Source of the DNA: Micropterix aruncella
Taxonomy: Eukaryota; Arthropoda; Insecta; Lepidoptera; Micropterigidae
Reading direction: 5' to 3'
DNA: 64,000 bases
Assembly: GCA_944548615.1 (NCBI GenBank)
Contig: OX155960.1
Coordinates: 33,882,475 to 33,946,474, forward strand
The notes under the pieces are model-generated. The model searched no databases and had not been told where the DNA came from. It worked only from the letters and a program-made list of their open reading frames with translations. Shown piece after piece: positions 51,126-60,317 of the stretch (position 1 is its first letter; every line of letters starts with the position of its first letter). The position numbers were made by a program, and so were the translations under genes.

Positions 51126-51165
51126 ACTCCTCGTTATCCCGCCCTAGTGGGTGTCTAAACACAGT
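51126..51165 (-). repeat. 40-bp inverted-repeat partner 2
   Basis: This is the reverse complement of 45642-45681 with one mismatch. It may be the right end of a ~5.5-kb element or an unrelated copy of the same MITE end. Confidence 0.7.
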
Positions 51166-51479
51166 ACAGCGGCATTACCACTCACTGCAGGCAGGCGGTG
51201 AATCCTCGGCGGAAAATGGGAATAATTAGCTTTTCAGTTTGTCCGCTGGGATAGTGATAAACCAAGCGCCAGTGCCGAAAGAGTCGAGTATTAAAAAATA
51301 GGGTAGGTAAACTTTAAACTTGACGGGAAAATAATTTATGTACTAATTAGTTGTATGTACCTAATATTAGTGTTTTATATACAATATGTTACAATTTGTT
51401 TATATACAATTAGTTATGTACATATATAACATTTATGTATAAAACAATAATTGTATTGTATATATATTTGTATAAGTGC

Positions 51480-52267
51480 CAATAGTGACTACGTTGCAGT
51501 TCCCCGAAGGAGTACGTCATTTGGTCAAAGAAATTTTACTTATCTAGGGCCTAAGATATATAAAATCCTACCTGCAAGCATAAAGATTAGCCAGAGTATA
51601 TCAATTTTTAAGAAACAACTGGTCTCGTTGATGCTTGGGCCAGGAACGTCCCAAATACATCAAGAACTCTTAACTATCTAGCTCTGTTTGGCTACACTTT
51701 GAGACTATTACTATTATTTTATTTTTTCTCTGTGACTATTTTATTTTTTTAGAAACTTTACTATTACTAGTATTATAATTTTATTGCGACTTTTTATTTT
51801 TTTTACAAATATTATAATTTTTTTTATATTTTAGGTTATGACTATATAGCTTATTATTAACCGACGGTTAAGTGTATTTAATTATCTATTTATTTCAAAA
51901 AAATATTTTATTACAATTGTATATTTATACATTTTATTTTTATATATATTTATAAATATATTTTTATTTATTTCAATGTTTTTTTTTATTTTCGTTTTTT
52001 TTTTAAACCATTTTTTCTTCTTTTGAACATGTTTTCTTTTTTAAACTTGTATATGTTTAAAATGTTTGCCCTAGAACAAGTTTTTACTTCGTTGGGCGAC
52101 ATGAGACCGATCTTCACTATAAGCGTAACACAACTTACTGTGGGTTTTTTTATTTTTAAGGCTAAATATTATTCAATGTTATTACATATTACCTAAGCAT
52201 AGTGTTACCCTTGTTGCAAACCGCTGTACATTACTATAAATGAATAAATAAATAAATAAATAAATAA
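51480..52267 (+). pseudogene. LINE 3' end: RT C-terminal remnant, 3' UTR and (AAAT)n tail
   Basis: The frame ending at 51681 encodes 'VPRRSTSFGQRNFTYLGPK' and 'LPASIKISQSISIFKKQL', the usual last residues of Jockey/CR1-like ORF2. The AT-rich 3' UTR contains 'ccctagaacaag' and 'acttcgttgggcga' (52068-52100), shared with 26500-26560, and ends in AAAT repeats at about 52243-52266. It is strongly 5'-truncated. Confidence 0.7.
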
Positions 52268-53150
52268 TGTATTTTTTTACCATATGACGTTCAGCATGTG
52301 CTAGCAATGTATTTAAACTGGATAAAAACATTCTCGTTTTATTTTATTTGAGAGTAGAAAATGGAAACATTTTCGATAAATATCTCGATGCTTTTGTTAC
52401 CTTTCTGCAATAAAATGCAGAAGTGTAACAGGGTAACTTTCTGCAATAAAATGCCGAAAGGTAAAGTAATTTATGCAAATGTAATGTCAATTAGTCAATT
52501 AGTCAACATGTTTTTTTTTGTCTTAACATAAAGATTTAAAAATATTAGTAAAATATTGGGACACCTAAATGGATTTCAACATGCCTGGGATTGGTTGAAA
52601 AATATATCAGGGATATTTGAGACATCAAGCTGCTGAAAGTAATATGTTTCAAGTCATCTTTTAGTGAGAAAGAAAAATAGATTTATTATTTATAAAGCCT
52701 TCCTTGTGTCTTTCCCCTATAAGCAATGGATTCATTTAAAGATTTTATTTCGCTTCACTTGATAGTTGATAGTTGGTATGCATTATTCGAATGTTGTAAT
52801 GCAATTCTAACACAATTTCGCATGTCCGATCAAGTCGAAAGTTTGTGAACAGACGTAGTCCCAAAAACAATTTAATATTGTATTGTTAAAATATTCAAAT
52901 ATATCCAGTTTGTCTGAATACAGGCAATATTTATGAAACGAGCTATTTTGTATAGCTCGGGAAATCGTTATTCGGAAATCGATTTCTAATATATTTTTTT
53001 AAAATATAGACATCGTTATAGTTTTCGAGGTTTTTAGTTTTTCCGTGACATTTTCTAGGACAAGTATCAGCGTGCATTTCAAGACTAGATTTTTTTTTAG
53101 CCCTCATATAGATAGACACTAAAAAGATGAAATAAAATATATAAATAGAG
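52268..53150. other. Non-coding stretch, no feature recognised
   Basis: AT-rich sequence. 'gtaactttctgcaataaaatgc' occurs twice near 52400-52460 as a short local duplication. No gene-like ORF is present. Confidence 0.4.
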
Positions 53151-53152
53151 TT

Positions 53153-53905
53153 GTCAACTACAACGGGCGAACCCGTCACCTCAGGAAGCTTTAACGATTA
53201 GTCGTTCTCTCTCCCATGCAATGAACGCAGAAGACTTGGACAAAACAGTCCACCGTCAAGCACCGCCACATGCCCGTAAGAGGACAGGTGTGTTACCCAG
53301 CGGGCTTACACTCACGCCCTTACTTCAATCGCGATCAGATTACTCCGGTCTCTCGATTGGTTATGAGTTCGAAGTCGCTTGCGCGGTCCTCTCCCTTACG
53401 AAGCGGTGAAACGGTGTAAACCGAATATATCCCGGACCACGGCATCGGGTAACCGATGGTCGTTTCAATAGCAGTCGCCGTAAGGTCCGCAACCACCCCC
53501 GCTCTATAGGAAACAGTACTGCTTCCAGAATCCCCCGACTGTTAGTCAGAGTGCACAATCGATTGGCTTACGCCGCACGGTGCGCAGGCCGTCCAGAAGC
53601 GCCAGAAGGTTGACTCCTAAGGCCAGAGTCATGCCCAGGCTCGCACTTCATGCGTGGAGGCCGCCGGATGGGTGTTGACCCGTGAGTGTGACCAACCCTG
53701 AACAGAATGGGTCTTCGTGGCCAACTCAGCAAGGGCTCCCTAATAAAATATACAGGTATAAATCTGCAAAATAACAGCAGCAGTTTTCCGCCTGCCCGCA
53801 GAACAACAACAGATAACGACCGACCGCCCGTCTACCCTGGACAATAGCGCTTGCAACATCGCCAAAATGTCGGGTCCTATAAACATGACGTGGTAAATCC
53901 ATACT
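53153..53905. repeat. GC-richer dispersed repeat region ('cgggcgaacccg' family plus palindrome-arm homologue)
   Basis: It opens with 'tgtcaactacaacgggcgaa' + 'cccgtcacctcagg', also at 27530 and 35638, and ends (53829-53900) with a diverged single copy of the arm of the 35.9-kb palindrome (aatgtcgggtcctataaaca). Both pieces also lie within ~300 bp of each other at 35.6-36.0 kb, so they may belong to one element family. ORFs inside (53221-53409, 53361-53558) overlap on opposite strands and resemble nothing known. Confidence 0.55.
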
Positions 53906-54236
53906 TTGCTTGTTTACTTCACTTCCACTATCTTCTACTTGGAACTAGAAAACATGGTTACAATTGAGATTGATCGCCGGTTACATGAGGCGTCGCCCTA
54001 ACTAACGGTTTTGAGATGTCAACTCCATATTTCCGACAAACGCAGCCTCTCCCAGACTGCGATTTTTATCATTAAATAAGGTGACTTTTTGTCGTTGGCT
54101 CTTAGACTATGAAGCAAGGGGAAAATGGGAAAGAGGGTGGCAGTGTGAACGCGACTTCCGAGGCGGGTGGACGCGCCGCGCGGTGCCCCGGGAAATGCCG
54201 CCGGAGATCGCAAACTTCGTCAAGTAGTCGCACGTC
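53906..54236. promoter_or_regulatory. Upstream region of the candidate host gene at 54237
   Basis: GC content rises from about 54100 to the ORF start (gcgccgcgcggtgccccggg). No defined promoter element could be identified. It is the plausible place for the 5' UTR and promoter of the next gene. Confidence 0.25.
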
Positions 54237-54698
54237 ATGAATATCGTTCCGAATCACGTCGGCCTCTCCACCGCAAACCTCAAAATACTCGTCATACCGA
54301 TCCTCCTAACTGCCTCGCTGGCGCTCTGCCTCCTACTATCGAGGGTTCAGATTTTTCGCGGTCCTGAATCGAAGCGATTCAGCGTGGAAAACGCCTCGAA
54401 TCGAATCGAAAGTAAAGAAAGAGCCGAGTTCTTTTTCAATGAGCTGTCGAACGCCACGAAAAAGTTAATCGCTATGGAGAGGAAAGCGAAGCGCTTGGAA
54501 GAAAACATAAAAAGAGTAAAGGAGAGCACGAGAAATTTGCTCTGGAGGAACAAGGACAAAGCGCTCTGGTGTATTCTTTTCAAGAACGTCAGCTGCGATG
54601 TGGTGATCAGGCACGAGCTGCACGAGCATACGGGACTGAAGAGGATACTCAGCGACCATCGCGCTTGGAGACATCACAGAAAACACGGATTAATCTAA
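54237..54698 (+). CDS. Candidate host gene: 153-residue single-pass membrane protein
   Basis: I do not recognise this protein. The ORF is intact and much more GC-rich than its surroundings, as host exons often are in such AT-rich genomes. Residues ~16-36 (LKILVIPILLTASLALCLLL) form a hydrophobic segment that could be a signal anchor. Residues ~45-105 are charged and predicted helical or coiled-coil (ERAEFFFNELSNATKKLIAM, then KRLEENIKRVKESTRNLL). The tail is His/Arg-rich (HRAWRHHRKH). Downstream, AT-rich sequence resumes at once. It could be a complete single-exon gene or an exon of a larger one. The minus ORFs over the same bases are shadows. Confidence 0.5.
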   Translation: MNIVPNHVGLSTANLKILVIPILLTASLALCLLLSRVQIFRGPESKRFSVENASNRIESKERAEFFFNELSNATKKLIAMERKAKRLEENIKRVKESTRNLLWRNKDKALWCILFKNVSCDVVIRHELHEHTGLKRILSDHRAWRHHRKHGLI

Positions 54699-54940
54699 TT
54701 TCATAAACATTCTGAAAACAAACATTAAAATTTATCTCTTTAGGTACGAGATAAGAATATTTTATCGATGTTATTTTTGTAATCGCGCGGTGATGTCATT
54801 ATAAGTAGGTAGTTAGATTCGTTTCATATGTAGTTAGTTCAATGCCGGTGAACGATCTAAACGTGTCCGTCGGTTGTGATTATCGTACCGGGTTAATCGT
54901 GAATCGAGTGCTTAATTTAAATAATACTCAGCTGCAGGCA

Positions 54941-54956
54941 TGTCTTCTAAAAAAGG
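54941..54956 (+). CDS. Possible first coding exon of another host gene
   Basis: ATGTCTTCTAAAAAAG is followed directly by GTAAGA, a near-consensus splice donor. The ~120 bp upstream are GC-richer and free of ATGs near the start, as a 5' UTR would be. It would encode Met-Ser-Ser-Lys-Lys-Gly. No downstream exon was identified in the window, so this is a weak call. Confidence 0.25.
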
Positions 54957-55379
54957 TAAGATTTTCATATATAATAACGCACTGCTATTAGCGTCACGCT
55001 TAAATACCCAAAAAATACTAGCATTACTTAATAAAAATACCTACTTTAGGCATGTATATGATTATAGAAATTATGAATAATACGAAAATGCATACTCGAT
55101 CTTTTATCGTATGGTAGTATCAACTTAACTATGCCGAGGCCTGTTCTAAGGTGGCCTTTATTTTGTCGATGTGTAGAAGTGTCATCGTCCTTAAAGTATT
55201 TGAGGGCAAAAAAGGAACGCATTAACTATAGCTATAGTTAAAAAACATAACCTAAAATTTAAGGAATTTATTATGTATTGCTACCTCGCCCATTTTTCTA
55301 AAAAAAAAAACACACTACTAAATTCGATTATTTTAATGCTAAATCTGATAGAAAATATAGCGTCGGTTTTTAAATATTT
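54957..55379. other. Non-coding stretch (possible intron), no feature recognised
   Basis: AT-rich sequence with no gene-like ORF. If 54941-54956 is an exon this would be its intron. Confidence 0.3.
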
Positions 55380-55525
55380 TTAAATTACTTTTCATGATGG
55401 TTTTCAAAAGAAACTAAATGTACCTACCGCCATACAGACATTGCTGATAGACATTGCTGCAAGGTAATAAGCTCGCCTTTTTTATTTAAAATAAAGTTTT
55501 TTTTATTATTATTATTATATAGATG
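55380..55525 (+). repeat. LINE 3' UTR with A/T-rich tail
   Basis: 'gacattgctgcaaggtaata' + 'agctcgccttttttatttaa' and 'aataaagttttttttattatt' match the minus-strand 3' UTR at 44045-44130 (gacattgcca...ggcaataagctcgcctttttt). No coding part is present. Confidence 0.55.
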
Positions 55526-57224
55526 TTTTTGATTTGTTTAAAAAACTAACAACCTACCGAAATGTTTAATTAATTGTGTTTAACTTTTTGTGTAGTTCAA
55601 AGATTATTGCAGTTTCGGAATCAGCGTGGTGTATATAGTCAGGTGACCTAAAAATAATAACAATGTAGAACAGAAACAATGTATAAATACCAAATTTAAA
55701 TTATATGAAGAGTAATCACAGTAATCTACATATATATTAATCAACAATATAGTCAAATATTGACAAATTTATAAACTTTATTTAATCTCTTGAAAAATAA
55801 TTTAATGTAAAGTACATGTTTACATAATTTTTAGGTAAATTTATACTTAGAAAACTACTTTAATAGGAAAAAAATATCCGCATGATTAATTTAATATTCG
55901 ATATAATAACGCCAGTTATGAACCCCTGAAAATCTACAATCTGTGAAGACTTCGGGTCGGATACGTTATTATTTGCCTACCTTCATATGCTGGGCAATAT
56001 TTACAATAATAAAAATGAAGTTCGTAGGAATGCGCACAGCAGCCCTCGGGACGGCAAAAGGGCGGTATTGCATATGTTTGATATGATCTGCGGTTAAAAT
56101 TATTAGGTAATAAATATTGTTTTTTTTTGTTGACACAACCGTAGCACTCCAAGAAGACTCAGGAAGTGAGCTCGCCTTATCACAGGAGTGCCTAGCAAGG
56201 CGGGCTCGGTTTCACTTTACTCGGCACATTAGGAATACAAACTTTAACATATAATTTATGCACAATTTGGCCTGGGCAGACAGATGTATGACTAAATTTA
56301 GAAGCATATAGCGGTATTTTCTGGGTTGTACATTATATTTCTTTTGTGTTATTGCGTTTGCATATATATGTAACGAATACACGAATAAACGAATAATAAT
56401 CAATGAAGGAAAAGGGTAATCCAAAAGGGGAAAAGGGTAATCAACAAACAAAACCATAACTTAAAAATTCAATTAGATTATTTGTAGTTGAAGTAACCTA
56501 TATAATTATATTATATATAATAAAACCAAAGAAGAAGGAAGGTAAACGTTATCTAAGCAATTCGCAAAATCTCTCTATGTAATGAAAGCGGTGTCCTAAC
56601 TGACTCACTCATCAACACCGAGCTGAAAGTACTGGGGCCAGGGGCCAGAAACTTCGTACGAAGTTTCTTTTGGATTCAAAAGGTTGTGCTAAGAAATGAT
56701 TTGTTGAAAGTCTATCAGGTTGAAGCGGAGGGAATAGAAATTTTAGCTGATCAAATCGGTATCTCCGTAGTGAATTAAGACACGAGTTCGGGGTTTAGAT
56801 CAATAATTCTATTCTATTTAGAAAATAAAGAAATTCATATTCGACGTTTATGTGAATATCAACTATTAAGGTAGTAAAAAAAGAGGAACGATATTTTTTT
56901 TTTAATCTGATCAATTTGAAAATTGCTTGAAACATTCTCCTGACAAAATTAAGGGATAAGCGTTTGAGGGTTTTGGGAAAAATAGGGAGAAATACGTGTA
57001 GGAGGGTTTAGCAAAAATCCTTACCGAATGGTTTTTAAAAAAGGGGTATAGGGTGCTAGAAATTTTAAATATATCATCGTATAGTTCAAGTCCTATTTAC
57101 GTCGTGTAATTCTGCTAGTATTTTAATAAAATATTTCCAATCTCCTTTTTAAGGTTTTAGGTAAAGCCACAAAAATTTTATAAGTATAATATTAGTGGTA
57201 TGTGATGGATGCTACCTATGATAA
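55526..57224. other. Non-coding AT-rich stretch, no gene recognised
   Basis: Short ORFs only. 'gagctcgccttatcacaggagtgcc' near 56167 echoes the LINE 3' tail but extends no further. Nothing else was identified. Confidence 0.35.
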
Positions 57225-57480
57225 TACGACTGCCCAACAAAAAAGGAGTGTAATGTGGTGAGGGGTTTATCTATGTATGTTTTCCGTTTCTTTATTCCAC
57301 CATAACTTTTTAACGCTTTAATCGATTTAAAAGTATTATATCAGATTGATAGAATCGTTATATCATCCCGACCTTAAATGTCAAAATATTAAGTAAGCAG
57401 TAATGTTCAAACGTCAATAAATTAACTTAAATATATCGCGTTTAGTGTCAAATGAAAGGTCTAATTTTGAACATTCCGGA
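57225..57480 (+). repeat. Dispersed repeat copy 1 (empty TTAA site)
   Basis: 'cgactgcccaacaaaaaagg' + 'agtgtaatg', 'ctatgtatgttttccgtttc' and 'atatatcgcgtttagtgtca' + 'aatgaaaggtct' align with 58381-58950. It carries a single TTAA at 57422-57425, where copy 2 has a MITE insertion. Confidence 0.75.
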
Positions 57481-58380
57481 AATATACATGTATCTATATG
57501 TATAAACACATAAATTACAAATATTTCATTAATAAAATAATTATAAATACAATAAATCACTTTCTGTAATGGCAGTCGTGTTTTTTTATTATTTTTCATT
57601 ATTTCTTGTTCTCTATATCACTGTACTTTTAGGCCATTATTTACTAGCTAGCAGCTACATAGGCTACTGAATAATGTTAGTATTCTAAGAGCATCTCGCG
57701 AACGTTTATTATGCCGGTCTTATAGTACATTGCTTCCATGGCTATAATATATGTAGTATGGTCGTAACATAATATATACAGATGTTTATGCGAGTAACGG
57801 GAGAATGAAAAAAACATCGAAGTATGGCAGTTTTTTAAATAATTAATATTATTTGTTTTCATCAATAATAGGGGATATAAATACAGAGCATTAAGAATAC
57901 ATATAAGAGAGGCAGATAGTAAGAGATACCAGGGGATTAATATACCTGTTTATATAATAGTCTAGGAGCTATAAAGCAGAAATGCCCTTGTGCAAAATTG
58001 GTACGTGTCTTCGGCATCCAGTGCTCGATGATTGGTGTAGGGGATTTAGATTGTTTTGCACCAGAATTACTTTCGCAAATAATTAGCTAGAACTCCTAGT
58101 GATTACAATTTAATAAAGATTAACAAAGGGTTTTTTAAATATTTACTCTTAGAGTAAATATTAAACTTTAAGGCTTCAATTAGAGCATATAGTGCACTAA
58201 GGGAAGCTCCGCCCTAGAGGTTGTGCCGTTAATCAATATAGTACTTGTACAAAATTAATTGTTATCATAAATTTCTTGAAGCGCCGTTCCTAAGCAATTT
58301 TGGCAATTTTATTAATATAATTCTCCCATCTCAATATGATATCCAAAGATAGTCCTAGGTAGGTTATCAGCGGATTCCTT
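57481..58380. other. Non-coding stretch, no feature recognised
   Basis: AT-rich sequence between the two repeat copies. No gene-like ORF is present. Confidence 0.35.
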
Positions 58381-58985
58381 TTTACACGACTGTCCAACAA
58401 GAAAGGACTGTAATGCGTTCAAGGTTCATCTATGTATGTTTTCCGTTTCCTTATTCCGCCATTACTTTTAAACTGTTGAACTGATTTAGAGGTTGGTATT
58501 ATTAGAGTCGTTATGTCATCTCAAGTATCATAGGGTATCTTAATTGTCCAAATATCAAAAAAAAATATGTCTAAATAAATAAATTAACCCCTTGAGTATG
58601 ATACGACCAAATCTGGTTCTGAAACAATTATCCGTTGAGTTTGATACGACCAGATCTGGTTCCGCGTTTTTTTCACTTCTTTGACGTTCTCATATTTATT
58701 CATAATTATCTAATTGTTTTACAAAATGATATTTCAATATTCTATATTCGAAATTTCAATGCAATCATTATGCAGTTGTTCTTTTTATGATTGGTGTAGT
58801 AGTTTCGTAGTTATAGCACTTTAAGGTCGATGTCGCCGAAAATCCTGCAAAAGAGACAGATGCATCCATGAAAATACCCATTTACTCCAAGGGTTAACGT
58901 AAATATATCGTATTTAGTGTCAAATGAAAGGTCTGATTAAGTTCATGTATGGATAAATACATAAACCACAAATATAAAAAAAACG
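58381..58985 (+). repeat. Dispersed repeat copy 2, interrupted by a TTAA MITE
   Basis: Homologous to 57225-57480 on both sides of the 306-bp insertion at 58588-58893. Confidence 0.75.
58588..58893. mobile_element. piggyBac-like MITE with TTAA target duplication
   Basis: The ends are CCCCTTGAGTA at the left and, reversed, CCCTTGGAGTA at the right. TTAA flanks both sides (58584-58587 and 58894-58897), and the homologous copy at 57422 has one TTAA with no insertion. TTAA duplications and CCC-type ends are the mark of piggyBac elements. Inside the left end, 'atacgaccaratctggttc' occurs twice 47 bp apart, as expected of transposase-binding repeats. It has no ORF. Confidence 0.75.
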
Positions 58986-59390
58986 TATTAAAAATAATTG
59001 TGGTGTCTTTCCAAGGTGTGGGGGCTTCCAAGATGTGGGGCCTTCCCACGCGTGGCCTACATACAGACTCAACCCTTCAGGTTGTAAGGCTAAAGGTGAC
59101 GTCGGACGGCGTTGTCGAAATCCTCGTTTTTAACGTCGCTCGGGTCGTGTTTAATCCGCTGTAGGTAGTATTTCCAGGATATGCACTCGAGGTTTGTATT
59201 GTTAATAAAAAAGATAATAATAATTTTTACGTTTTAAAAGCTTCTAAGCCATTAAAGTTTTATTTCCTATAAAATGTAGTCTATTGCACTATTTACGAAT
59301 TTACAGTAATTGCGTTTATGCTTCAAAGCACGTACTAATAGTTCTACTTTAAATATGATCTCCGATATGATCTCCGACAAAGCACTGTTA
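58986..59390. other. Non-coding stretch, no feature recognised
   Basis: Short GC-richer part at 59010-59160 with an ORF (58949-59164) that resembles nothing. Nothing further was identified. Confidence 0.3.
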
Positions 59391-59391
59391 C

Positions 59392-59458
59392 ATGATCTGC
59401 CCAAGGCACGCTCAAAATGATCTGCCCAAGGCACGCTCAAAATGATCTGCCCCGATAT
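59392..59458. repeat. 25-bp tandem repeat, ~2.5 units
   Basis: The unit 'atgatctgcccaaggcacgctcaaa' occurs twice in full plus a partial third 'atgatctgcccc'. 'gatctccgatatgatctccg' just upstream is a similar local duplication. Confidence 0.8.
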
Positions 59459-59556
59459 CGGCGGGTAACCGACCTTATATAGGTATGACCGCTGCGGCCG
59501 GCCCAGTGGTGGGGCGGGTTGCACCCCGCCTCGCTCGCGGGTGCCGACCGACGCGT

Positions 59557-60288
59557 TGTTATATGTCGTTTCCGTAAAGTTAATGTATTATAATATTGTA
59601 TACTATTTTACTAAGTTAAGAGTGTACATACGACCTTAAACTCTAACTTATATTAACTTATGATTATTATATACATACTATTGCTATGTCCTATTTTAGG
59701 TTGAATTTAAATATTTTCACCATTTATTGGCCGATTTGGCTCGGACTTAGTCTAAAAATTAAATTAAATTATTCTAAACATTTAGACATTTTCATGGCAG
59801 CAATTTTGTGGATTTCTAGTGATCCAATATTTAAGCTGGCGCTTCCCAAAATATGAGTCATTCTTTGTACCTACCTGGCTGGCGGGGAGGGTCGATTTTA
59901 CAATCGGCGACGGGTTGCTTAATCCTTTTGCCGGCGGTGTGTTTAGGGTGAGTTTTTATTACCCTTTTTAAATGCACGTGCTGGGATTTTTCCGACGTTT
60001 TCCTTTGTTCGCGAGCGAAGGTTATTTTCGGGTTGACGTGTAATTTCGAAATTTTAGCGTTTGCTTGTAAATATTCCACTTTTAGTTTAACATCCATTAG
60101 CTCCCGCTTTTAGTGGAGCTAATCCGGGTATACCTATATTGTGTGCTAAGTGCACTTACTGCCATAAATAATATTTTTAGGTTGGGGAATTTGAAGTGCA
60201 CGGAATTTTAGGCATGACGACACACTATTTGTTGTGATGTTTATCATCATCATGCCTGCCCGTTATTTTATCTTTCTTCCCGCAACAT
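59557..60288 (-). mobile_element. Putative 3' LTR of the BEL/Pao element (left end uncertain)
   Basis: On the minus strand the sequence after the pol stop is a purine-rich CGGAGAGGGGCA (60300-60289), a good polypurine tract, followed by TGTTGCGGG at 60288, a typical LTR start. The other end is not certain: 'tgttatatg' at 59557 would give an ...AACA end and a ~730-bp LTR. The 5' LTR is outside the window, so neither identity nor the target duplication can be checked. Minus-strand AATAAA occurs near 59954 and 59724. Confidence 0.4.
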
Positions 60289-60317
60289 GCCCCTCTCCGT
60301 GAGACAAGTGTTTCTCC

